This document shows, one piece after another, positions 47,606 through 56,958 of a DNA stretch of 64,000 nt. The notes beneath the pieces were generated by a model. It did no database searches and was not told where the DNA came from. It was given only the letters and a program-made list of their open reading frames with translations. The position numbers and the translations under genes are program-made. The DNA comes from Microvirga pakistanensis. Its GTDB lineage: Bacteria; Pseudomonadota; Alphaproteobacteria; Rhizobiales; Beijerinckiaceae. Numbering within the stretch: the stretch's first letter is position 1; each line of letters starts with the position of its first letter. The DNA lies in assembly GCF_004458765.1 (NCBI RefSeq), contig NZ_SPJX01000187.1:411368-475367 (forward strand), given 5' to 3'.

Positions 47606-48703
47606 ATGACGACGATGAAGAGAAGAAACTTCCTGAAGGGTGCGGGCCTTGCGGCCGCGGCCACCTCCGTGGCGGCGCCCGCCATCGCGCAGTCGATGCC
47701 GGAGATCCGCTGGCGTCTGACCTCGAGCTTCCCCAAGTCGCTCGACACGATCTTCGGCACGGCCCAGACTTTCGCCAAGTACATGGCCGACGCGACCGAC
47801 GGCAAGTTCCAGATTCAGGTCTTCGCCCCGGGCGAGATCGTGGGCGGCCTCCAGGCCATGGACGCCGTCGAGAACGGTTCCGTCGAGTGCGCCCATACCC
47901 CGACCTATTATTACATCGGCCGCGAGCCGGCGCTCGGCGTCGCCACCGGCCTGCCGTTCAGCCTCAATGCGCGCCAGTCCCATGCCTGGTGGCACTTCGC
48001 TGGCGGCAAGGAGATCATCAACGAGATCCTCGCCAAGTATAACTGCACATCGCTGGTCTGCGGCAATTCCGGCACGCAGATGGGCGGCTTCTTCCGCAAG
48101 GAGATCAACACCGTCGAAGACCTCCGGGGCCTCAAGTTCCGCATCGGCGGGCTCGGCGGTCAGGTGCTCGCCAAGCTCGGCGTGGTGCCGCAGCAGATCG
48201 CCCCGGGCGACGTCTATCCGGCGCTCGAACGCGGGACGCTCGACGCGGCCGAGTTCGTCGGCCCCTATGACGACGAGAAGCTCGGCTTCCTGAAGGTCGC
48301 CAAGTACTACTACGCCCCTGGCTTCTGGGAGGGCGGCGCCATGCTCCACCTCGTCATCAACAAGGCGAAGTGGGACGAACTGCCCAAGCACTACCAGGCG
48401 ATCATGTCCAACGCCGCGGAAGCCGCGAACAACTGGATGCTGGCGAAATACGACGCGGTGAACGGCCAGGCGCTCCGCCGCATGGTCGGCGCGGGCGCGG
48501 AACTGCGCACCTTCTCGCAACCCGTCATGGAAGCCTCCCTCAAGGCTGCCAACGAGCTCTACGGGGAACTCTCGGCCAAGAACGAGAACTTCAAGAAGGC
48601 CTACGATTCCATGGTGGCCTACCGCAACGATGTGCTGCCCTGGTGGCAGCTCAACGAGTACACCTTCGACACCTTCATGATCCGCACGCGCGGACGGGTG
48701 TAA
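47606..48703 (+). CDS. TRAP transporter substrate-binding protein, TakP-like (second copy)
   Basis: 365 residues from ATG 47606 (inner ATG 47615). Twin-arginine-like leader MKRRNFLKGAGLAAAATS, cleavage after AIAQ. It carries YPALERGTLDAAEFVGPYDD and GFWEGGAMLH as in the copy at 27549. TakP-type proteins bind 2-keto acids. Here it is divergent from fah and close to the homogentisate genes, so an aromatic keto acid such as 4-hydroxyphenylpyruvate is a plausible ligand (inference). No DctQM genes are adjacent. Confidence 0.9.
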   Translation: MTTMKRRNFLKGAGLAAAATSVAAPAIAQSMPEIRWRLTSSFPKSLDTIFGTAQTFAKYMADATDGKFQIQVFAPGEIVGGLQAMDAVENGSVECAHTPTYYYIGREPALGVATGLPFSLNARQSHAWWHFAGGKEIINEILAKYNCTSLVCGNSGTQMGGFFRKEINTVEDLRGLKFRIGGLGGQVLAKLGVVPQQIAPGDVYPALERGTLDAAEFVGPYDDEKLGFLKVAKYYYAPGFWEGGAMLHLVINKAKWDELPKHYQAIMSNAAEAANNWMLAKYDAVNGQALRRMVGAGAELRTFSQPVMEASLKAANELYGELSAKNENFKKAYDSMVAYRNDVLPWWQLNEYTFDTFMIRTRGRV

Positions 48704-48708
48704 GCACC

Positions 48709-49455
48709 ATGAAACGGCAGAGGAGACGGGCCTTTTCATCCGCTGTTCTCCTCTGCCTCGTGCTCGGCTTTGATCCTCCTGGCGCCGCTGCGCAGGATCT
48801 CGCAATCCCGGATGTGACTTATCCGAACCTGCCGCGGCAGGCTCCGTCGGCGGAGGGTTTCGTGCCCGAGGGCTGGGTTCTCGAAGAGGAGGTGTCCGGT
48901 GACCTGAACCGGGACGACGTCGACGATCTGGCGTTCGTCATCCGGCAGAAGGAGCCGAAGAACATCATCGAGAACACCTCGCTCGGCGAGAACCCGTTCG
49001 ATACCAATCCGCGCATCCTGGCGGTTGCGTTCCGTCGCGGGCCGACCGGTGATTACGCCCTGCAGGTCGAGAACCACACGCTGATTCCCCGCCGCACGGT
49101 CCCGATCGCCGACGATCCCTTCAGGGACGATAGCGTGACGATCAAGCGGGGCGGATTGCACGTGAAGCTGTATTGGTGGATGAGCGCGGGCGGTTGGGAG
49201 ATGTTCTCGGTGACGCACATTTTCCAACACCGGAACGGCCGCTTCGAGCTGATCGGATTCGACCGGGATACGACTCATCGCGGGAGCGGCGAGACGCGGG
49301 CAGTCAGCGTCAACTATCTCACCGGCAGGATGAAGCTCACCACAGGCACGATCGAGAGCGACGACACGAAGGTCAAATGGAAAACCCTGCCGCGCCGCCC
49401 GCCGCTCACCCTCGATTCCGTCGGCGACGGGCTGGACTTCGATCCCGAACATTAG
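48709..49455 (+). CDS. secreted hypothetical protein with EF-hand-like DxDxD loop
   Basis: 248 residues from ATG 48709, 5 bases after the preceding stop, so probably co-transcribed with the TRAP protein. Signal peptide MKRQRRRAFSSAVLLCLVLG. The mature protein has SGDLNRDDVDDLAFVIRQ (about 63-80), a calcium-binding-like dockerin/VCBS loop, then beta-rich sequence without a known domain (VTHIFQHRNGRFELIGFDRD). The function is unknown; periplasmic or outer-membrane location inferred. Confidence 0.72.
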   Translation: MKRQRRRAFSSAVLLCLVLGFDPPGAAAQDLAIPDVTYPNLPRQAPSAEGFVPEGWVLEEEVSGDLNRDDVDDLAFVIRQKEPKNIIENTSLGENPFDTNPRILAVAFRRGPTGDYALQVENHTLIPRRTVPIADDPFRDDSVTIKRGGLHVKLYWWMSAGGWEMFSVTHIFQHRNGRFELIGFDRDTTHRGSGETRAVSVNYLTGRMKLTTGTIESDDTKVKWKTLPRRPPLTLDSVGDGLDFDPEH

Positions 49456-49514
49456 GCTGGACGCTGCCGTGAAGGGCCCATGACCTCTCGTGTGGCGAGA
49501 GAGGCGTGCAGCGC

Positions 49515-50882
49515 TCATTTCGGCTCGCGCCGGTTGGGATCGAAGTGTTTCTTCAGGTCACGCCAGCAATCGATGTAGTTCTCCTGCAGCGTCGGCAGTT
49601 CGGCGGCGTATTTCGTCACGCGCTGCGGGAAGCGCGTCTCGAACATGAACGCCATGGTCCCGGTGAGCTTGACGGGTTTCAGCTCCACGTTGCTCGCGTG
49701 CTCGAAGGCCATGGTGTCCGGCCCGTGCGGCAGCATCTGGTTGTGCAATGAGAAGCCGCCGGGCACGAAACCTTCGGGCTTGGCGTCGTAGACGCCGTAG
49801 ATCAGTCCCATGAACTCCGACATCAGGTTGCGGTGATACCAGGGCGGGCGGAAGGTGTTCTCGGCCACCGACCAGCGCTCGGGGAAGATCACGAAATCGA
49901 CATTGGCCGTGCCGGGCGTCTCCGAGGGCGCGGTGAGCACCGTGAAGATCGACGGATCCGGATGATCGAACAGGATCGCGCCGACCGGCGAGAAGTGGCG
50001 CAGGTCGTACTTGTAGGGCGCGTAATTGCCATGCCACGCCACCACGTCGAGCGGCGACTGGCCGATCTCGGTGCGATAAAGCTCGCCGCCCCATTTCACG
50101 AACAGATAGGAGAGCGCCTCCTTGTCCTCGTAGGCCGCCACCGGGGTGAGGAAGTCGCGCGGATTTGCGAGGCAGTTCGCCCCGATGGGACCCCGGTCGG
50201 GCAGGGTGAAGGCGCCGCCATAGTTCTCGCACACATAGGCGCGCGCAGCGCCGTCGAGGAGTTCGACCTTGAAGATCACGCCGCGCGGGATCACGCAGAT
50301 TTCGCCCGGCTCGATATCGATCACTCCGAATTCCGTGCGAAACCGCAAGGATCCCTGCTGCGCCACGACGAGATATTCGCCGTCCGCGTTGAAGACGTAC
50401 TCGTTGTCCATGGAGCGCGTGACGAGCGCCACATGCGCCGCCATGCCGACCTGGGTGTCGGAATCGCCCGCCGTCGTCACGGTGCGAAGGCCGGTGACGA
50501 AGGTCAGCTCTTCATCCGGGAGCGGCATCGGGTCCCAGCGCAGCTGGCCGATGGGGAGATCGCTCTCATCCCGGGCGGCCGGAGCCGTGCGCATGAGGCC
50601 CTTGGCCACTTTCACGTAGCGGCCGGAATGCTTCACGGACGGCCGGATGCGGTAGAGCCAGGATCGCTGGTTCGTGGCCTGGGGGGCCGTGAAGGGCGAG
50701 CCGGAGAGCTGCTCGGCATAGAGCCCGTAATTGATCTTCTGCGGCGAGTTGCGGCCGATGGGGAGGGCACCCTCCAGCGCCTCCGTCTCGAACGAGTTGC
50801 CGAAGCCCGACATGTAGCCCGGCACGATGGCGCTGGTGCGGGATTTGTGGGGTTCGAAGCCGGGGACATTCTGAACGTTCAT
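49515..50882 (-). CDS. hmgA: homogentisate 1,2-dioxygenase
   Basis: A 455-residue Fe(II) ring-cleavage dioxygenase. It starts [15 protein letters not shown] and contains the family motifs [60 protein letters not shown] (His/Glu iron ligands), and [17 protein letters not shown]. It opens homogentisate to maleylacetoacetate. Divergent from the MarR regulator over an operator-bearing gap. Confidence 0.96.
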   Translation of the reverse strand: MNVQNVPGFEPHKSRTSAIVPGYMSGFGNSFETEALEGALPIGRNSPQKINYGLYAEQLSGSPFTAPQATNQRSWLYRIRPSVKHSGRYVKVAKGLMRTAPAARDESDLPIGQLRWDPMPLPDEELTFVTGLRTVTTAGDSDTQVGMAAHVALVTRSMDNEYVFNADGEYLVVAQQGSLRFRTEFGVIDIEPGEICVIPRGVIFKVELLDGAARAYVCENYGGAFTLPDRGPIGANCLANPRDFLTPVAAYEDKEALSYLFVKWGGELYRTEIGQSPLDVVAWHGNYAPYKYDLRHFSPVGAILFDHPDPSIFTVLTAPSETPGTANVDFVIFPERWSVAENTFRPPWYHRNLMSEFMGLIYGVYDAKPEGFVPGGFSLHNQMLPHGPDTMAFEHASNVELKPVKLTGTMAFMFETRFPQRVTKYAAELPTLQENYIDCWRDLKKHFDPNRREPK

Positions 50883-50948
50883 GAGCGCTCTCCCTGGAAC
50901 CGAGCCGGTCCTGTGGAAGGGATATTGACCGGACGCTCCGCCAATCTA

Positions 50949-50991
50949 GTTGCTTGTGCAACGAATTTAGCTTATTAGTTGCACGTGCAAC
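50949..50991. promoter_or_regulatory. two palindromic operators of the MarR/HmgR-like regulator
   Basis: GTTGCTTGTGCAAC (50949-50962) and the perfect palindrome GTTGCACGTGCAAC (50978-50991) lie 29 bases centre to centre, in the 115-base gap between hmgA and the MarR gene. The second ends 7 bases before the marR ATG. Confidence 0.75.
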
Positions 50992-50997
50992 GAGTCA

Positions 50998-51507
50998 ATG
51001 TCAACCATGGCCCCGCAGACCGCAGCGAAGACGCAGGACCTTTCCAGCCCCAGGGTGATCCTGGAGCACTTCTTGCCATATCGACTGAACGTGCTGGCGA
51101 GCCTGTCCTCCAATGCCCTGGCCCAGATCTATGCCGAGCGGTTCGGCCTCTCGATCCCGGCCTGGCGGGTGGTGGCGACCCTGGGGCAATACGAGTACCG
51201 CACGGCCCGGGACATCGCGGCCCACGGCGTCATGCACAAATCCACGGTTTCGCGGGCCGTCGCCTCCCTGGAGCGGCGCGGGCTGATCGCACGCCGGCCC
51301 AACAAGGACGACCGGCGAGAGGAGTTGCTGGAGCTGACCGCCGAGGGGCGGGACATCTACGAGGCCCTGGCTCCCGAGGCGCTGGCCTTCGAGGAGCGCT
51401 TCGTCTCGGTGCTCACGCATGAGGAGCAAAGGCTCCTCGCGTCTCTGATCGACCGGTTGAGCGGCCATGCCCGGCAGCTGGCTCCTGACGGGGAGGTGGA
51501 GGGGTGA
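50998..51507 (+). CDS. MarR-family regulator, probable homogentisate-pathway repressor
   Basis: 169 residues with a winged helix at about 45-120 (YRTARDIAAHGVMHKSTVS, AVASLERRGLIARRPNKDDR). Its stop overlaps the maiA GTG start, tying it to the pathway genes. HmgR-type repressors release DNA when homogentisate or a related aromatic binds. That role is inferred from position between hmgA and maiA-hppD and from the two operator palindromes upstream. Confidence 0.88.
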   Translation: MSTMAPQTAAKTQDLSSPRVILEHFLPYRLNVLASLSSNALAQIYAERFGLSIPAWRVVATLGQYEYRTARDIAAHGVMHKSTVSRAVASLERRGLIARRPNKDDRREELLELTAEGRDIYEALAPEALAFEERFVSVLTHEEQRLLASLIDRLSGHARQLAPDGEVEG

Positions 51508-52130
51508 AGCTCTACACCTATTTCAGGTCCTCGGCGGCCTATCGGGCCCGGATCGCCCTCAATCTGAAGGGCGTGCCCTACGAACCGGTGCCGGTGAATC
51601 TCCTGAAAGGCGAGCAGCGGGAAGAGGCCTACCGCTCCATCAATCCCCAGAAGCGTCTGCCCGCGCTGGATATCGGCGGGACGGTTCTCATCCAGTCGCC
51701 GGCCATTCTCGAATACCTCGACGAGGTCTATCCCGAGCCGCCGCTCTTGCCGGGCGATGCCGTGAACCGCGCGAAGGTGCGCGCCGTCGCGTCTCTCGTC
51801 GGCTGCGACATCCATCCTCTCAACAATCTTGGGCCGCTCACCTACCTCAAAAAGACGCTCGGGCACGAGCAGGCCGCCGTCGATGCCTGGTACGCCCATT
51901 GGGTGCGCGAGGGCTTCGAGGCCATCGAGGGCCTGATCGGGCCCGGTCCTTACTGCTTCGGCCCGCAGGTTACCCTGGCCGATGTCTATCTCGTGCCGCA
52001 GGTCTTCAACGCCCGGCGCTTCAACATCTCGCTCGATGCCTATCCGAAAATCGTCGCGGTGGATGCCGCTTGCACCGAACTCCGCGCCTTTCAGGACGCC
52101 GCCCCGGACCGCCAGCCGGACGCGGTTTGA
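51504..52130 (+). CDS. maiA: maleylacetoacetate isomerase (zeta-class GST)
   Basis: A 208-residue zeta-class glutathione transferase starting at GTG 51504 (reading MKLYTYFRSSAAYRARIAL), the overlap start with the marR stop. The SSAAYR motif is the glutathione/substrate site of zeta GSTs. INPQKRLPALDIGGTVLIQS and QVTLADVYLVPQVFNARRF also fit. It isomerises maleylacetoacetate to fumarylacetoacetate, the substrate of fah. Confidence 0.94.
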   Translation: MKLYTYFRSSAAYRARIALNLKGVPYEPVPVNLLKGEQREEAYRSINPQKRLPALDIGGTVLIQSPAILEYLDEVYPEPPLLPGDAVNRAKVRAVASLVGCDIHPLNNLGPLTYLKKTLGHEQAAVDAWYAHWVREGFEAIEGLIGPGPYCFGPQVTLADVYLVPQVFNARRFNISLDAYPKIVAVDAACTELRAFQDAAPDRQPDAV

Positions 52131-52183
52131 CGAAACCACGCATGGCCGCTTGCCGGCGATGCGTCCATAACAGGAGGAAAGCC

Positions 52184-53299
52184 ATGGGACCGTTCCCGCA
52201 CGACGCACCGCCGCCGGCCATCAGCGACGACAACCCGATGGGGACCGACGGCTTCGAGTTCGTGGAATTCTGCCATCCCGATCCGAAGCAGCTCGACACG
52301 CTCTTCAAGACCATGGGCTTCAGTCTGGTCGCAAGGCACCGCTCCAAGAACGTGATGCTCTACCGGCAGGGCGATATCAACTTCATCGTCAATGCTCAGC
52401 CGGGCTCCTTCGCCGAGCGCTTCGCCAGCCAGCACGGTCCGTCCGCTCCGGCGATGGCCTTCCGCGTGGTCGACGCGAAATACGCTTATGAACGCGCCCT
52501 CTCCATGGGCGCCAAGCCGGCGCAGACGGAGCGTGGCCCCAACGAACTCGAGATCCCGGCGATCGAAGGGATCGGCGGATTGCAGATCTATTTCGTGGAC
52601 CGCTACGGCGCGAAAGGCTCGATCTACGACGTGGATTTCGAATGGCTGGCCGAGAAGGATCCGAAGCCGAAGGGTGTCGGCCTCTATTACGTCGATCACC
52701 TGACCCACAACGTCTATCGCGGACGGCTGAACGAATGGGCGGGCTTCTACGAGCGCCTCTTCAACTTCCGCCAGATCCGCTATTTCGACATCGAGGGCAA
52801 GCTGACGGGCCTGCATTCCCGCGCCATGACGAGCCCGGACGGCAAGATCCGCATTCCGATCAACGAGGACGCGGGCGAGACCGGACAGATCGAGGAGTAC
52901 CTGCAGGAGTACAAGGGCGAGGGCATTCAGCACGTGGCCCTGGGGTCGCACGACCTCTACGAGTCCATCGAGACCCTGATCGCCAACGGGCTCGAATTCA
53001 TGCCCGCCCCGAACGAGATCTACTACTCGCGCATCGACAAGCGCCTGCCGAACCACGAAGAGCCGCTCGACCGGCTGCGGAAGAACGGAATCCTGATCGA
53101 TGGGGAGGGTGTGGTCGAGGGGGGCTTCACGAAGGTGCTGCTCCAGCGTTTCGGCAAGACCGCCATCGGCCCGATCTTCTTCGAGTTCATTCAGCGCAAG
53201 GGCGACGAGGGCTTCGGCGAAGGCAACTTCAAGGCGCTCTTCGAATCTATCGAAGAGGACCAGATCCGGCGTGGTGTCCTGAAGCCCGACGCCGCCTGA
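52184..53299 (+). CDS. hppD: 4-hydroxyphenylpyruvate dioxygenase
   Basis: 371 residues from ATG 52184 with strong CAGGAGGAAA upstream. Two VOC-fold halves are seen, the second carrying the Fe(II) ligands: His in YYVDHLTHNV (about 175), His in GEGIQHVALGSHD (about 255) and Glu in IGPIFFEFIQRKGDEGF (about 335). It converts 4-hydroxyphenylpyruvate to homogentisate, the input of hmgA. Followed by a terminator. Confidence 0.96.
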   Translation: MGPFPHDAPPPAISDDNPMGTDGFEFVEFCHPDPKQLDTLFKTMGFSLVARHRSKNVMLYRQGDINFIVNAQPGSFAERFASQHGPSAPAMAFRVVDAKYAYERALSMGAKPAQTERGPNELEIPAIEGIGGLQIYFVDRYGAKGSIYDVDFEWLAEKDPKPKGVGLYYVDHLTHNVYRGRLNEWAGFYERLFNFRQIRYFDIEGKLTGLHSRAMTSPDGKIRIPINEDAGETGQIEEYLQEYKGEGIQHVALGSHDLYESIETLIANGLEFMPAPNEIYYSRIDKRLPNHEEPLDRLRKNGILIDGEGVVEGGFTKVLLQRFGKTAIGPIFFEFIQRKGDEGFGEGNFKALFESIEEDQIRRGVLKPDAA

Positions 53300-53325
53300 A
53301 CGCGATTCCGAAGGCGTGATTCTGG

Positions 53326-53352
53326 AAGGCCGGACATGTTCCGGCCTTTTCG
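53326..53352 (+). terminator. rho-independent terminator of the maiA-hppD operon
   Basis: AAGGCCGGA - CATGT - TCCGGCCTT stem then TTCG/TTT, 26 bases past the hppD stop. Confidence 0.88.
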
Positions 53353-53798
53353 TTTGGGCGAGAGAGCCCGAATCTGCCGAATAGATGGACAGACTTATTC
53401 ACAGGTTCACCGGCTCGTGATTCCGGAAAACATGACTTCGGAACTACAGATCGCAGGATCACGCTTCAGGATTAATCCTTGGAAATTAACGATTTATTAG
53501 GATTTCTCGCCAGGACTTAACGGAAAGTAAACAGTCGCGGGTGAAAACGTTGCCTTTGTGCAACATGCCCCTGAAAAGCCCTCCAGGTTGCCCAGTTTGT
53601 GCCTTCATTCGGTTGCTTGGCCGATCTCTCCAGCTAATGTTGCACCAGCGACGGGGGCACCCCAGTCGTCATTTGGTGAGTTCCAGCCAAAAAGGCGGAC
53701 CGCCAGATCACTAGGGGAAAAGGGAGGTGTTTGGGGCTTCGGCCTTCAAAGCACAAAAGCCCGACCCCCCAAGGGTCTCGAAACTTTGGAGGTTTACC
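53353..53798. other. 446-bp intergenic region upstream of the porin
   Basis: No gene is supported; short ORFs have no family features. The block 53470-53540 is AT-rich (several TTAATCC/TAAAC stretches) and probably holds the porin promoter and a long leader. An AGG-rich ribosome site (TTTGGAGG) is just before the porin ATG. Confidence 0.5.
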
Positions 53799-55121
53799 AT
53801 GAAGCTCGTTAAGAGCCTTCTCCTCGGATCGGCTGCGGGTCTCGCCGCTGTTGCCGGGGCTCAGGCTGCTGACCTTCCCGTCCGGAAGGCCGCTCCTGTT
53901 GAGTACGTTCGCGTCTGCTCCACCTACGGCGCAGGCTTCTTCTACATCCCCGGCACGGAAACCTGCCTCCGCGTCGGCGGCCGTGTCCGCGCTGACTACG
54001 TTTACAACGAGCCGGATGATCGCACCGACGACGCGATCGGCTTCCGCGCTCGCGGCCGCATCCAGGTCGATGCCCGCACCGCCACGGCTTACGGCTTGCT
54101 GCGCGCCTTCGTTCGTATGGAGCTCTTCCGCGACACCGGTGCCTTTGCTGACATTCCTGGCGGTGTCACGGCCCGGTCCGACATCGAGCAGGCCTTCGTT
54201 CAGTTCGGTGGCCTGACCGCCGGTCGCGCCCTGACCTTCTTCGACAACGGCGACATCGACGCTCAGACCTTCCGCGGCGTCCGCTGGTCCGACCAGCCGA
54301 ACGTCAACCTGCTGGCCTACACCTTCTCGTTCGGCAACGGCTTCTCGGCTACCCTGTCGCTCGAAGAGGGCCGTTATGCTGGTCGTGGCGAACTCGCCGG
54401 CAACATCGGCGTCGATGAGGAGACCGGCCTCCCCGTGATTGTCACTGATAACGGCCTTGTCGCCGGTCAGCGCACTCCCGACGTGGTCGCCAACGTCCGC
54501 TACGCTGGCACCTGGGGTTCGGCTCAGATCTCCGGTGCCCTGCACCAGATCCGCGCCGTGGCGCTTGCGGTCGGCGAAGTTGGGGACCCGGTTACGACCA
54601 CCGTTCTGGGTGACACGGAGTACGGCTTCGCTGTTACGGGTCAGTTCAACGTGAACCTGCCGATGCTCGGCGCTGGCGACACCGTGTGGCTCGCTGCGAC
54701 CTACGCTGACGGCGCTACCGGCTACCTCGGCTTCTACAGCGTGGGCAATCCCTTCGGGAACGCAGCCTTCGCTGAGGCCATCTACGACGCCGACGGCGAG
54801 ATCGACACGACCAGCGGCTGGTCGATCGCCGGTGGTCTGCGCCACTACTGGACCCCTGAGATCCGTCAGAACATCTTTGGTTCGTACGCCAAGCTCGAGT
54901 TCGGTGGCGCCGGCGGCGTCGACTTCTTCGACGCAAACTTCGGTGAGGACTTCACCGAGTGGCAGGTCGGCACGAACCTCCTGTGGTCGCCGGTGTCCGG
55001 CCTGACCCTGGGTGCTGAAGTGCAGTACATCAACCAGGAGACCGGTTTCGCCGATCCCGATCTCGACGACACCGAGACTGACTTCTGGACAGCTCGTCTG
55101 CGCGTCCAGCGCGACTTCTAA
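53799..55121 (+). CDS. Rhizobiales-type porin
   Basis: 440 residues from ATG 53799. The signal peptide MKLVKSLLLGSAAGLAAVAG ends at AQA before ADLPVRKAAPVEYVRVC. The mature protein is a 16-strand beta barrel of the Porin_2 family (PF02530-like), with the conserved TYGAGFFYIPGTETCLRVGG, IQVDARTATAYGLLRAFVRM and terminal Phe (RLRVQRDF). It is a general diffusion channel in the outer membrane. Codon use is strongly biased toward GC-ending, highly-expressed-type codons. A terminator follows. Confidence 0.95.
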   Translation: MKLVKSLLLGSAAGLAAVAGAQAADLPVRKAAPVEYVRVCSTYGAGFFYIPGTETCLRVGGRVRADYVYNEPDDRTDDAIGFRARGRIQVDARTATAYGLLRAFVRMELFRDTGAFADIPGGVTARSDIEQAFVQFGGLTAGRALTFFDNGDIDAQTFRGVRWSDQPNVNLLAYTFSFGNGFSATLSLEEGRYAGRGELAGNIGVDEETGLPVIVTDNGLVAGQRTPDVVANVRYAGTWGSAQISGALHQIRAVALAVGEVGDPVTTTVLGDTEYGFAVTGQFNVNLPMLGAGDTVWLAATYADGATGYLGFYSVGNPFGNAAFAEAIYDADGEIDTTSGWSIAGGLRHYWTPEIRQNIFGSYAKLEFGGAGGVDFFDANFGEDFTEWQVGTNLLWSPVSGLTLGAEVQYINQETGFADPDLDDTETDFWTARLRVQRDF

Positions 55122-55147
55122 TCGGCTCGAACCGATTGGTTAGAGGA

Positions 55148-55178
55148 AACCCCGGTGGAAACACCGGGGTTTTCTTTT
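55148..55178 (+). terminator. rho-independent terminator of the porin gene
   Basis: AACCCCGGTG - GAAA - CACCGGGGTT stem with GNRA-like loop followed by TTCTTTTT. Confidence 0.9.
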
Positions 55179-55308
55179 TGGTTCGACGGCAGGGCAGGGG
55201 CCATCGGCGATGTTCGAGTCGCCATCCGGGGAGGACACCCTATCTCTTGCCTCGACAGGCATGGAGCGGCTATTCCGCAGCATGCGCGTGACAGTCAGGA
55301 GTGGATGA

Positions 55309-55587
55309 ATGCCTTGGCGTACGAACCGGTCACTCGACCCTCGTCTCATCTCGACTTTCGTCGGCATCGGGCTTGCCGTCGGCCTAGCAGGCTGCTCGAC
55401 CTCGGCCGATGTGGCTTATGGCTCGTTTCAGGCCGGTCCCGGCTACCAGACGAGCCGCATGTATGAGAGCCGTGTCTATGGCGATACCCAGAGAGGGATC
55501 GGGGCCGAGAACTGCCGCACGGTGACGAGACAGGCGACGGACGCGTTCGGCCAGCTCTCGTCTTCGGAAGAGACCGTTTGCGATTAG
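55309..55587 (+). CDS. small lipoprotein, 92 residues
   Basis: Starts MPWRTNRSLDPRLISTF; the hydrophobic signal ISTFVGIGLAVGLAGCS has a lipobox LAGC at about residue 26-29. The mature part is polar and rich in Gly/Ser/Tyr (YGSFQAGPGYQTSRMYESRV) with two Cys residues near the C-terminus (ENCRTVTRQ, EETVCD). No family recognised. Envelope location inferred. It begins an 8 kb run of small genes. Confidence 0.7.
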   Translation: MPWRTNRSLDPRLISTFVGIGLAVGLAGCSTSADVAYGSFQAGPGYQTSRMYESRVYGDTQRGIGAENCRTVTRQATDAFGQLSSSEETVCD

Positions 55588-55700
55588 CCGACCGGTCCGG
55601 AGAAGCCGCCGCAGCCATGCCGCCTTCTCGTCCGACGAGGGAACGAACGCCCACCTTGACGGTTGGCATAGCGTCAATGCTTCGTCAGGAGAACATCATC

Positions 55701-55775
55701 ATGAACAACATCATCTGGCTGATCGGCGCCATCGTGGTCGTTCTTGCGATCCTGTCCTTCCTGGGTCTGCGCTAA
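55701..55775 (+). CDS. 24-residue membrane peptide
   Basis: MNNIIWLIGAIVVVLAILSF... from ATG 55701, with AGGAG 9 bases upstream. The protein is one transmembrane helix with almost nothing outside it. Tiny single-helix proteins of this kind recur in Rhizobiales genomes. The stop is directly followed by repeat copy B. Function unknown. Confidence 0.6.
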   Translation: MNNIIWLIGAIVVVLAILSFLGLR

Positions 55776-55776
55776 A

Positions 55777-55878
55777 GCATCGGACCCAAAAGTGGACTTG
55801 CACTATTGGGGCTCATCCGATGCTTTCTTCTTAACTTTATGGGCTTCGTCGCAAGCGGACCAAAGGGCCGCACGATGC
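55777..55878. repeat. dispersed repeat family GCATCGGAC, copy B
   Basis: Begins GCATCGGACCCAAAAGTGG, has an internal TCCGATGC arm, and ends GGGCCGCACGATGC. Left and right parts match copies C and D; the outer and inner arms can pair. Confidence 0.85.
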
Positions 55879-55973
55879 TCTGAAGATTCTGCCTCGTGTG
55901 CTGGCAGGGCAGCCGCAAGCTGCCCTGCAGCCATTTGAGATGTCAGCAGATTGCGAGTTTCTGCGATGCCGCC

Positions 55974-56126
55974 TCACTGGGCCAGGGCCAGAACGGCGGA
56001 CGCAATGTTCACGAGCGCCAGCATTCCGACAAGCGTCGGAACGAGGGGAATCCGCAGGCGCGGTTGCCGGTCCTCATCCCGAAAAGACTTGCTGTGCCAT
56101 GAAAGACGAGAGCGCAGGGCGACCAT
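55974..56126 (-). CDS. 50-residue single-helix membrane protein
   Basis: ATG 56126 is preceded by a very strong Shine-Dalgarno (GAGGAGAAGAGC). The protein has a basic N-terminus (MVALRSRLSWHSKSFRDEDR) and a C-terminal transmembrane helix (LVPTLVGMLALVNIASAVLA). No domain recognised. Its small size and ribosome site make it more than a chance ORF, but expression is unproven. Confidence 0.55.
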   Translation of the reverse strand: MVALRSRLSWHSKSFRDEDRQPRLRIPLVPTLVGMLALVNIASAVLALAQ

Positions 56127-56244
56127 TGCTCTTCTCCTCAACCGGCTCTCCGAAAGAGCGGGTGAACCTTGAACCTGGTTGAGGCAATGGGAGGTGCGCC
56201 TTCGCACATCCTGGCCCGACATTCCTTGTTTTTGAGCGCCTGGA

Positions 56245-56357
56245 GCATCGGGCGTGAAAAGTGGATTTGCCCTTTCGGGATCCAATCCGATGCTCTCTTC
56301 TCTTTTCTCTTAAGACTAAGAGCATCGTCTCAGAGGACCCGAAGGGCCGCGCGATGC
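56245..56357. repeat. dispersed repeat family GCATCGGAC, copy C
   Basis: Begins GCATCGGGCGTGAAAAGTGG, internal TCCGATGC arm, ends GGGCCGCGCGATGC. It abuts the stop of the next minus-strand gene. Confidence 0.82.
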
Positions 56358-56358
56358 G

Positions 56359-56601
56359 CTAATGGCGTGTTGCAGTCTTCTGGATCTGCAGCAGCTGGCC
56401 TTCGATCGCGCGCATTCGCGTCATTAATCGATCGAGTTCGGTCAGGAGCAGCTTCTCGTCCTGCCTGGCTTTCTCGACAAGGTCTGCCGACGAGCCGTGG
56501 CGAATCCGGCGAAGGGCGTCAGCCAGCTGCATGTCCAAGAGCCGCATGGCCCGCTCCAAATCCAGGAACTCCTGATGTAACTGACTCTCCTTGAACACCA
56601 C
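56359..56601 (-). CDS. coiled-coil hypothetical protein, 80 residues
   Basis: Reads MVFKESQLHQEFLDLERAMR from GTG 56601 (a second GTG at 56598). Nearly all helical and charged (LLDMQLADALRRIRHGSSAD, KLLLTELDRLMTRMRAIEG), so a coiled coil is likely. No family recognised. Ribosome site is weak, hence the moderate confidence. Confidence 0.5.
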   Translation of the reverse strand: MVFKESQLHQEFLDLERAMRLLDMQLADALRRIRHGSSADLVEKARQDEKLLLTELDRLMTRMRAIEGQLLQIQKTATRH

Positions 56602-56958
56602 CGGATCCCGTGTGCGAAGCAGGCATTGTTGGCTAAAGCTACATTGGGCAGCCCAGTTCCTCCAGGGATAAAAAACGACGGCCGAGCACTTTTCTCAATG
56701 GTCAAGCTGAAACAGACGGCTTTCCTCACCGTTCTGTGATGAACGGTCCGCAGCGTGGCGCCCGAGGTGCCCACCTGTGGCCTCGTTTGCTGCTTCCGCC
56801 AGGGATGCGTAGGGCCGGGAAGCGATCAGAGACCGTGGTCAAGATCATGCATGGCGCTGCTGCCATCGGCGGGGCGCTGAATGCCCTTTGTCGGCATCCT
56901 GCCGAGGGGCCGAACGCCACGGTCGCCGAAGAATAAGGCGGGCAGAGGGAGATACCGC
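56602..56958. other. 357-bp intergenic region
   Basis: Nothing convincing is seen. A short plus ORF ending at 56935 and overlapping minus-strand frames have no recognisable features. It presumably holds the promoter of the receiver gene at 56959, which has AGAGGGAG upstream. Confidence 0.4.
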
